NCBI GenBank assembly: GCA_911728455.2
Contig: OU452221.1
Coordinates: 5,298,290-5,362,289 of the forward strand
Length of the DNA stretch: 64,000 bases
Origin: Marthasterias glacialis
Lineage: Eukaryota; Echinodermata; Asteroidea; Forcipulatida; Asteriidae
Direction: 5' to 3'
The notes under the pieces are model-generated. The model was not told the DNA's origin. It worked only from the letters and a program-made list of their open reading frames with translations, and ran no database searches. This document shows, one piece after another, positions 12,601 to 23,900 of the stretch (the stretch's first letter is position 1; each line of letters begins with the position of its first letter). The position numbers and the translations under genes were made by a program.

Positions 12601-15600
12601 AATTTTTAAAAAGCAGTTGTTTACATCTTGAAATGCATACAAATCTTAAATCTGTCACATATGTTATGATTGAATGCTTTCAGCAAAGTTTTGCAAACTC
12701 TTCTTTTAAAGTTAGTGTGGGGAGTTAGAGCCCCAAGTTGGGGAGTTAGAGCCCCAAGTTGGGGAGTTAGAGCCTTCTGCTCTACCAGCCAGGCTTCTGA
12801 TGGATGATACCCAAGCCTACATCCTTACGGACTGTAAAGGGGGTTACCCTGTTTCAGCCCCAGGAGTAGGTGGCAACGGCCTCTGGAAAAAAACAGTTGA
12901 TTTGTAGCCCACACCTCAAGTGGCTTACTGGCCTTGTGTGTCTGGCGACTTCCGTAAAAAAAAATAAAAAAAAAAAAAAAAAAAAGTGCTGGATGAGGTG
13001 TAACCACACCAATATTTTCTAAAGCAGCAAACGGAAAATGTGAGAATCTTGACCAGTTGGTGCTGTATGTCCTGTTTACACCCAAATGTTTCCCCTGCCT
13101 GGAAACGAAAGCCGACGTAAGACGCCATTATGTAATTTTGGCCCACAGGAATGAAGGTCGCCCGGTCATTCAACTGCAGAGCGTGCGCAAACCAGGCACA
13201 TGCCGTGTAATGCTTCGATTCACCCACAAGGACAAAAAAATGTTGTAAATATATTTGTATTTTGTAGCCATTGAGAGGCGTTTTTTTGTGTAATCCCCGA
13301 TTAGGGGATTACGAGACATTGAGACGCTTCCACCATTGTTCATTCATTGTATTTAGGCTCAATGGAGGTAGGTCAGAGTGAGCCGGCAATCGAGCCATGG
13401 TTTCCCTGTTTAATGTCACTCCTATGCCGTAGATAACGGACGATGTTTTTCTAACTCACGCTATGTGAATTTGACATTTTCTCGGTCGAGAAACAAAGAG
13501 AATCTTTCTTCTATTGGCATTGTCAAGTCAGGGTTTCTTTGTGTCAATTCCGCCAAAAGAATCCCGCCAGGGGAACCGGACAAAAAAACAAAAAAAAATC
13601 CTGGCGGCAACTTATTAAAGAATTATTTAATCCTTATGTTTTGACTAGGAGTGGACCACAGTCTGCCCAAGATAACAGACTTCTGATCATCCCGTACACC
13701 CGTACTTCATCAGGTGACTGTGGTTTCTACGCCATGCATCTTCACTGGCGCTCTTCAGGAAAGCTCTCAAGATCCATATAAACACCAGTCTCTCCACAGC
13801 ACAGCTAAGAACAGGGAGGGGTAAATGAATCCGTTGCAAGACAAACATGACTGCCTCTACCCCTATTTGAAGCAATTATAGTTAAGTGTCTTGCTCAAGG
13901 ACACAAGTGTAGAGCACTGAGATACAGGTGTTTTTGTAAGAGCGCTATATAAATAATTGTATAGTACAGTGTAGTGTAGTATAGTATAGTATAGTATAGT
14001 ATAGTATTAGTATAGTACAGTACAAACCTTTGGGTTCTAAACCATCGTCAAAGTCACTAGTTACGTCGGATAACTTTACGTCTTCGAGAAAGGCATCAAG
14101 CTCATCTGTGAGCAGACTGTTTAACTCTGCAACATAATGACACCAATGTGGATACAGATTCACGTACAAGCATGCAAAGCAAGCATGCCATGTGCCTCAA
14201 AATAATACACAGCAGTGGGAAAGCTATTACGTGCAAAATTATATACCCGAGGTATTTTGGCCTATTTGGGGATTTCAATCCTCCGAAATCCTCCTCTCCT
14301 ATGTCACCCTACATCTAATTGTTTGGACTTCGGATAAGATTGGAATGTCTGACGTGGCGACAAGCAATTGTTATTTAGGCCTACAGCCCTTCTGAATCCT
14401 TCACTTTGGCAAAGAGCATATAGTTTCTGGTTACTTGTAAACAATTAAAAATTTTGCCCAGTTGACGTTAATGTTATCAACCTATAGTAATGGTTGCACA
14501 AATTCGCGCGTGATTTAAAATTCATACTGCATGCAGTCTAGAATCATTGAGGTCGAATAACCATCCTTGTCCCAAGTTTTACTTTTGTTTCAATGTTAAT
14601 TCTAACAAATTATTTTCATTGTATAAAACTGCAATTATTTTTATATTGCTAGGAGTGTTTTTATGTTCAAGACTTTTGTATAGAATTCAAAAAGAATTTG
14701 ATTTCATGAAAAAATATAGCCTTCTTTTGACTTGTTTTCTCGTTTTCGTTTTGTTTTCTCATTTTTTTCTCATTCTCATTTTGGGGACTGAGCTGTTCAT
14801 GTTAAATACAACACAATGTAAAAGATTTTGGGATTGAGTCAACTGCTAAATACATCACAATACAACAACATTTACCAACTGGTGCATTTTGTTGCATTTA
14901 CACTATATGAATTGGAAACATAATTTAGACTAAACAAGTGCAATTCATTGTGGCATTACTTACAAAAAAAACTAAAAACATCTGTGCCGAAGCAAGTTTT
15001 AGGGTTACAAATTGATTAGCAAGTACTTAAAATCGGTGATGAAGCAAGCACGATGTCAGCATTTGGCCACAATGTGTTCACAAAAACACTTCTGGAAACA
15101 CATGCTTTATCAATCAAAATCAAACAATCAGTAATCTTACAGTAATCAGAGTAAAACAAAAAGAAAGGTTGAAATCAAAACAGGCTTACCTGATTCCAGC
15201 GGTGCATCTTTCTCCGATGCTTTCGAGGGAAAATCCGGCGATTCCGTATTCGTGACATCGTCGCCTGATGCCCCGGCAGGCGGAGTTCTCTCCTCCGAGA
15301 CGGTCGCTGCCCCACTCATGTCACTATATAAAACCAGAGTTACATATGGAGTGAGTAACTGGAGTGATTTTTTTTGCATCGTGTCATTGTGTCATCGTGT
15401 CTGGGTGTCATTGTGCCAAACTGAAAAATCCAGACAAACTGGTAACATTTGTCTTGTTGAAAGAAGTGTCTTGTTAATCTGGTCGGTGAAGAGTTGGACT
15501 CAACATTACAACCTCTTTCTCACCGTAAGTCTGTATCCAGCCTCTGTTCTACAGATATTTTCATATTGTTCCACCAGTCTATCTGACCTGGTTCCTTCTA

Positions 15601-18600
15601 TCGGGGTGCTTGATCATGAAACCAGGCTTTCTGCCTGTTCTCACCCATAGATGTAGAACAACCAGCCATTCCAACAGCTTTTTCCCCATGTACTGCTCCT
15701 CTTTAGAACTCTTTGCCTGGAGCATGTTTCCCTCCATCCTACAATCTAGCCTGTTTTAGGCAAAATATCAAGTCCCACCTTCAGCTTCCCCCCCCCCCGA
15801 GTTATTTTCATCTTGATGTTTCCTTCTTGAAGCCCCTTACCAAGAGTGGCGTTTAGCCTTGTTTGGGGCGAACTTGCATAAAATTTGCTTGTAAGCAATC
15901 TCGGAATAAAACTGCTGCTTTTAAGAAGCTTTCTAGACTCTCTTTATAACCGCAAATATAAAACTAGATATTTGGAAACAATACAGCAGCCTCGCTCCCA
16001 GGGGTTATCGATCTCAACGCACCTTTTTATTTTTGGTACCGAGGTTGACTACATCAAAACCCCTGGAATTGGGACAAAAAAATTAGGCCAGTGGCCTATC
16101 CACTGGACGCGCCGCCGCTCAATATTGTTTCCCGCAAAAGTGGCATCATTAATCATAGAGCAACTGGTCCCCTCTCATTCTTCTTTGATTAACTGTATGC
16201 AGTTTATGGTGACCGTGTAAAAACGAATCATTTGAATTATGATCGCGTCAAAAGACTAGCATTTTGCAACACGCGTACTCATTTTGACACATGCGTACTA
16301 GCGCCCTAAAGGCGCCTGAAAGTTTTTAACAATCGTGCGCACATGGCAGTCAGTTTTTGGAGCCAATCACCATTGTTTTTCGGTGTCTCCTTTCCAGGGG
16401 TTAGAGACGAGAGGTAGCGATATGGCGTGCTGCCCATGGTGGCGAGGTTGGCAATACAGGTACATCACTCCCTCTTCATGGTAAGTTTACATTTTTCCAG
16501 ACAGCTTACAAGGATCAGGAGACATATGAACAAATCTAGATTAAAGGAGTTAGACAAAAGAAGTTGAACCTCCGGTTCTTATCAGAACCATACACCCACT
16601 GAAGAGGTTTAATACATGGTGTCACCGCAAAACTCTGTCTAATAAATGTATTTTGTGGAGTGTCCACAAAAATAAACCAGAGAACCAGTATTTCCTATAC
16701 CTCCCCGTATAATCGCTTTGTTCCTTACAGCGTCTCAAATGGTGTACCCTCGGGGAAAACCTGACATTTACCGAAATCGAACGGTACACAGCGCATATAA
16801 ATAGCGCGCCTGAAAAATATGGCGTGTTTTCTATGTGTGATCTGCAGCTTTAGCACACCCATGGCCAACATAATCATAAAAGTGCGTGGTGCGATTGCGG
16901 TGTGTTTGTGTTCATGCCATTCCACATGTTTTTGTTATGATAGGCATTCACAGCCATGGTAACCGAAGGCGTTTTTGGCACTGCTAAGGCATGCCCAGGG
17001 TACACTATTTTGTGCTCCATAGATGTCAGCAATGGCGGAGAAGTCCCCATTCTCCAGTTTATTTCTGTGGGAGTGTCATATCCGAGTGGTCTAGTGCACT
17101 GGACTCAAGTTCTGGTGTTATCAGAGTGCGGGTTCAGGTCCCACTCATGGCATTAAATCGGAATGGTTGGCAGGTAAGTGGCTCTCTTCTGCAATGCCTT
17201 CATATCCACAGCTAAAGTAGCCACTTCGGACACATCCTTACATTATTATCGTTCAATATTTTGGAAATAACTCTACCTGATGGTTTGCTTCAATGCTGCT
17301 ATCTCTGCTTCTGATTTCTCTTGAGTACCTAAAATGGCAAGCACAAACAATACCAGTCCTTAAATGAAAGATTTCAAGATTCGTTATTTATCCTAACTGC
17401 TCCATACCCATTAGAATCAGAGGGTAGCTTTCTGCTTCTTCGCAACGGGCCAAGATTCAGTTTTCATACTTGTTTCTTTCCAAGGCCTGAATTTTCCCCC
17501 CCATGAAGGTTGGGCGTTTGGGTCATTCCATATGATTTCATCCAGAGGGTTCCATTAGCCATTTTGAGATGGCCACATTTTTGAGATGGCACTATTTGGT
17601 TTGGATACATTTGTCTGTATACACTCAAACCAACCAGTGCACTACTATAGTGTCCACCTTAACTCAACAAGGCTCACGGTGACCAAATTGGATGTGGCTA
17701 AAAACAATCTGAGAAGTACCTTTGAACTCTGAACACTTGCAGCATTTTAGGTGTTACAGGCATGAAATTTGGCCCTTGGGAAAAAAAACAGACTTTTCAG
17801 GCTATTTCATAACAAACTTTTCTCAGGGCAAAACAAAATCGGAAATCAGACTTAAGTAGGAAGAACTCCTGAAGGGTTTCTGAGATATGAACCCCACCCC
17901 CAAAGATAAGGTGGCACGCCAAGATGCAAGATGCAAAACAATAACTTATAGGTTTTTTGGAGGCCAATATCTTGGATAAGAGTAAGATTTAAGCTGAAAA
18001 TTGCTACCCAGGGTGAGTTATCTCAGCGGTGGTCTGATACCAAGCTCCAATTTTGAACAAATATAGGCAAACTTTGGACTTTGGTTTGAGTTCATATGGA
18101 GTGGCTCATTTTTCAGGCAAAGAAAGAAAGTTTATCTACAATTAATAGTAATAATAATAAAACCAATACTGATGTGGCGCATATCACCGTGAGGCCCCTG
18201 TTAAGAAGATAACAGGTAAACAAAATTGAACAGATTTGTTTTGACCCAGGTTTTGAATTGATCTGATGTTTCGGCCTGTTTGACAACATCTGGTATATGG
18301 ACTTCCTGCAGGCCCGATTTGTACACAGCTCAATGGAAGAAAACATATAAACTCATATTTTTATGGAGATTGCACCGTCTGATTTTTTTATCAATTTTAG
18401 ATGTGATGAAAGGGGGCACATCTCAAAACTTGTCCAGCTGTTACTTTTATAACTCTTGAACTTATGCGGGAATTATTAAACAAAATGTAAAATTGCCCAC
18501 ATGACCGGTGCAGTATCTCGCCTGCCAGAAAGGCCCTGGAATGTACAGGGTCACTCTTTTTGTAAACAAAGATTACATGGTTTATAACTGGGGGTGCCAA

Positions 18601-20847
18601 AAAATATTTATGGGTAGAGAGCAGATTTCCAGAACTAAACTTTAAAGATAAACAGGGAATAGGCCATAAGATCTACTTAGGGTCACTGCCAGAATAGCCA
18701 GGGAAAATACAATTTCACAAAGGCACACAGCAAAGGGCGTTTCGTGGCTGAGTTGTCTAGAGCATCAAACTCAAATTCTGATGGCCTAGTCATCCGAGTG
18801 TGGGTTCGAATCCCGGTCGTGACACTTGTGTTCTTGGGCATGACACTACACTACTATTGCTTCTCATCACCCAGGAGTAAACGGGTACCTGCGAGGGTAG
18901 AGATGGTTGATGTATATGCTTAGCAAGCCAATTTGGCTGCCGGTGCTGCATACTCCAAAGGAGTTGAGATAGTTTCTGGAATGCTGAAGGTCCATTAAAC
19001 AGGGGTAGTGATACAATGCTAAAAAGTGCCTACTAAATGCCTATTATTCAGGGCTTGAATTTTACACTGGACTGCAGGCCCGAGGCCAGTAGTTTAAGTG
19101 TCGAGCCAGAAAAGTTATGACTGGACAACTCTGGCAGTCTTGTGCTTTGTAACTGAATATTACTGAATGATAATACCTCACTGTGTAAAATCTTGAAAAC
19201 AAAAAACAAAAAATTCAAATGTTGACTTTGAGATGATGAAATATCTTTCATTTCTATTAGGTAATGAAGTATACTTAACACCCACAAAGACACAGATAAA
19301 TCTTCTCTTACATGTCTTAGTGCTTATTCAAGTAGCGACAGTTAAATGCATGTTAAACTGTGTCATGAAGTTTTTTTCTCATTTTAATTCTGGTCCCGTA
19401 AAAACATTTCTCGTCCAGTAAACATTTTGAGCTACAAGCCCCACAGTCTTGTAGATTTTTCTCCCATAATTCGAGCCCTGTTATTATTATAATCAGAGTC
19501 TGAACTCCTGGTTCTGAAACATAGTACAGTGATCAGAAAGTTTTATTGAGAATATTTTAATCGAACGATTGATGGACTGGATAGACAAAGCTTGCTTTCA
19601 TAAGCTTGGATCAAGTTTCTAAAAAACGTGGTTAGAGTATTCAACTCACTGTTGAGGTTCTTCTGCAGAACGGTGTTTAAAGCTTGCAACCTCCGCAACT
19701 CCCCCTGCAGATTGCTGTCATCGTCAGATGTGACCTCCGATGAACTTTGACCTGTTTTCAACTGGTTAAGCTCTTTCTCAAGCTCCTCGTTGGTCGTACA
19801 TAGCTGTCGAGGAAATTGACGTTTGAACATTTTTTACAACAATTGTAACAATTCAATGCAAATGCCCACGCAGAATGGTTCTTGGTCCTTACACAGCACC
19901 CACCCCATGACCTGGGTTAAGTTTGTCCATGGTTTACAAAACAGCAAGGTCCTTGTTTTTCTGTGTTTACAGCATAATATGGTATTTTGTGAGGCTGATG
20001 GATGCTTTTCACATTCATGTCAGCCATTTAAAGGTCCCAAACTGCCGGTATGGTGCTTATTCAGGAGTATGACTGTAGTCGATTGCTTATGGGGTAAACA
20101 GCCACTCTCTGGCAAACTGTAGAGGGCGAATCGCCCGTGTTGGTGGACTTTAAAGATGCAGACTCGTCGCCATTACCTGATGGCCGTTTTCCTGGTACAA
20201 TGTAAACAAGTCGCTTTTCTCACTGTGAGAGATACCCGACGGCCTGTATCTGTTTGTTACATTTTTCCTCCCAAAGTGTTCCGAGACAAATTTGGTTGGA
20301 GGAACCTTACCTTGGAGAGTTCTTCCATAAGAGTTGAATTCTGCAACCTGAAGTCATCTTCTTGACTGTGGAGCTTCTGTTGAAGACTATCCAGCTCTGA
20401 TAACAATGCCTCCACATCCTAAAAATTATGTTTGGAAATACAAAACCTTTTCAATTCATTTAGTAATTCTGGTTGTGAAGCCAAGGATTCTCACTATACT
20501 AGCCAAGAACCCCATGGAGAGAAGACAAGGAAGGAAGTTTCAGTTTAAGACGTGGGAAGGAAAATTCCTGAGAGTTATTCCGGGGAAAACCCCCTGCAGT
20601 CAGGTAGGGACTGAAAAACCCAATCCACATAGTGGCCCCCAGTGGGATGTGAACCGGGGTCCTAGAGGTGGAAAGTGAGGAAAGATACCACTACGCCAAC
20701 CAAACAACCCATAATTAAGAATGAAAATCTAGTTATCTACTCTGCATAAAGACAAAAAGTAGTCAGGTCAAAAATGTGAGTGGGAACATATATGTTTCTT
20801 CAAGTCAGGGAATAAGACACAATATGGCTCCTTTATGAATAGGGCAG

Positions 20848-20902
<55 letters not shown>

Positions 20903-23900
20903 CAATCCTGTGATTGGTCAATATGTTTAGGGGCGGGGCTTAATGGATCTGCTTATTTCACACGTAATAAGGATGATCTTTTCACGAGAAAAAATCTAGA
21001 AGTCCTGAAAAACGTTCAGATCCAAAGTTAGCACAGAAAGAACTATTGACTTACCTTAGCCTTTTTACTCTTGCTGATAGTCTATAAAACAAAATTCACA
21101 AGAAAATTAGAAAAGAAAATTAGTGATTTTTGTTTTTAAAACTCAGGTTTAAAGCCCCAGCTCAACATTGGTAAACTGACTGTAAATGATTCCATTCTTT
21201 GCACAAATCAAGATATATGTAATAAAACCAACCTGTGAAAATGTCAGCTTATTGCGTTGTTTAATTTGCGAGAAAACGGTAACAATGCAATCAGTATTTT
21301 TGTACGCATTCCTATAGGCAGAGTTTTTGTCTCACTGAGACGAAAACTAATTTTGGATCTTGTTTCATATATTATTTAAAAATCGGTCACACTTCAGACA
21401 GAAACAATTCAAGGAAAGTTTTCTACCGTCATTATCTTTATACCATGGAAGGTATATGTAAATCTGTGAACATTAATGTTTTTCTTCTTACCAATGTTGA
21501 GCTGGGGCTTTAAATAATTTTGCACCACTGAAAGGGAGGTGTATATATAGCTAATTGTTCTCGATTGATTAAAAAATGCATACTTGATTCTTGTACAACG
21601 TTGGACTGCATTGCATTTATCAGAGTGTATAGGGTTACACATTCAAGATAACACTATTTCCTTTTGAACTTTTACCTTGTTTGCTTTCAATAGGTCTCTT
21701 TCATAATTTGCCGCTGTCGTTTGAAGTGTAGTTAATTCTGTAAGGAATAACAACAGATATTTAAACTGCACTTTATCAAAATCAGCTTCTTAAAACCATC
21801 CCTGACCATCCCCAACCCTTCGAAATCCAACTCTACGTTTTGTTTGATTCTGTTTGACTGAGGACTGCACTTGTATTAAAACTGAGTATGCTTTACACAG
21901 GATCAGGCATACACCACCGTAAGCAGAGTCCAACAGTTTGGGTGTTGAGTTACTGAATGGTGTTGGACTGAGGACTGCACTAGTAAACTGATTATGCTTT
22001 ACATGGTCATACCACCATAATCAGAGTCCAACAGTTTGGGTGTTGTGTTACTGAATGGTGTTAGACTGAGGACTGCACTAGTAAACTGATTATGCTTTAC
22101 ATGGGATCAATCATATCACCATAATCAGAACCCAACAGTATGGGTGTTGAGTTACTGAATGGTGTTGGACTGAGGACTGCACTAGCAAACTGAATGCTTT
22201 ACATGGGATCAGGCATACCACCATAATCAGACCCCAACAGTTTGGGCGTAGAGTTACCATATATGGTGTTGGATTTTGTTAGAGTGAGGAAGGATCCTAG
22301 TAAATCACTCAAGGGGGTTAGGGCTAATTCATGCCATAATAAGTCTTAACTCTTACAGTCCCAATTCCTTCAATATTCAATTCCCAAAGTGCAAGATTCA
22401 GAAGGACTAAGGACTGTAGGCCCAAATAAAAATTGCTTCAGGCATTCCAATCTGATCTAAGTCCCAACAATTTGGTGTGGAGTGACATCGGAGAAGAGGA
22501 AATTGGATGACTGAGGCAACGCACTAGCCAAACTGCCTAGCCCGTAAGTTTTTTTTTAAATACATGTCATGCAGTATATTTTTGGAATAAGTACGCTGAA
22601 TATCAGCATACAATGTCTTACCATTTCCAAGTTTTTTGCATTTATCACTCAGCTGATAATTTGAAGTCCTCAACTCCAGCAGCTGATCCTATAATGAACA
22701 GGTAGTTTTACAAGAGAAACAAAAAATAGGCGAATTACTTTGATTGCAAACTGTTTTACTGAACCAAAATGACTCATGGCATCCACGCAAATGCAAAAAT
22801 TGTTCAATATCTTTCTATCAATATCCTGTGAGAAAGACTCTGGTACTGTGGTGGCTAGGGTAGAAATGTGAGGCCATTCACGTTTTTTTTTTGCAAATTA
22901 CAAGAGATGAACAAATTATGGTCTATTGAAAAGAACTTAAACAACATGAGACTCTAAAAAAAAAAAGGCTAGGTGGCAGGGGTGGTTCTGATTATGCACA
23001 CAATTCCGAGACCACTGGACTTACACCCGAAGACTGCTGTCATCTTTCAATACATGTTTTCAATTGTCCGCCACACATAGGCAGTTTGGTAAATATAACC
23101 CTCAGTCACAGTTTTACCAAACAGATAGCCCAGGTTGGACTCTCTGTCTTCATCCGTAAGCAACACAGAAGTCCAGCTTGGGCCTATCAAATACTCACAT
23201 GGACAGATTCTCTTCAAAAATTAATTAGTGATTTCACTTGTCATTCCACCAAACTGAAGCTAAGAAGAATACCAGGCATGATATTTTGCCCACGGAAAAA
23301 ATAGGAAAATGTTATTTTCAGGCCGTTTAATAACAATTTTGCAGATTTTTCTGATGGCCAAAAAATCAGAAATCAGATCAAAGTAGAAAGCATACATTTA
23401 ACACTATAGCCCATGAGTCCGTCAAAATCGGCGGGTCTATCAGAGTTTTGTTTTAAAAAGGACATGACGAGTGTGACACTTGAGTCACTGACATTTTCGC
23501 TTGACAAAACCACAATGGATGTGTGGCTAAGTTTAGTTGTGCTGATCAAAACCCTTGATCCTCCCAACTCGGCCACGGACATAAGGAGTGTGACCAAGAG
23601 CTACACTTTTCGCAGCTAGCCAAGGTTCAGCCTGACTGCCAAACAAACGTGCATCACTAATTAATTGTTAACAATAGTACAGAATAACAGGCAGGGCACT
23701 ATAACTTCACACACCTTCCAGACGCGTGTGTGGAAGTACGAGTGCTGAGACGCAGACGTCAACGTGTGTTCAAGTAGTCCGAGTTACCTGGACCCAACAA
23801 CACCTTTTTTAATATTTGGACATGATTTGGCGTAAGTAGGGTCCGAGTGAAGTCCTGTCAAAACTTGGTTACTTAAGTACAAATTTCAAGTTTTCAAAAC

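Noticed and set aside
15252-15650. 132-codon plus-strand ORF
   Set aside because: Antisense of GRIPAP1 exon 8 fused by chance to a degraded LINE tail.
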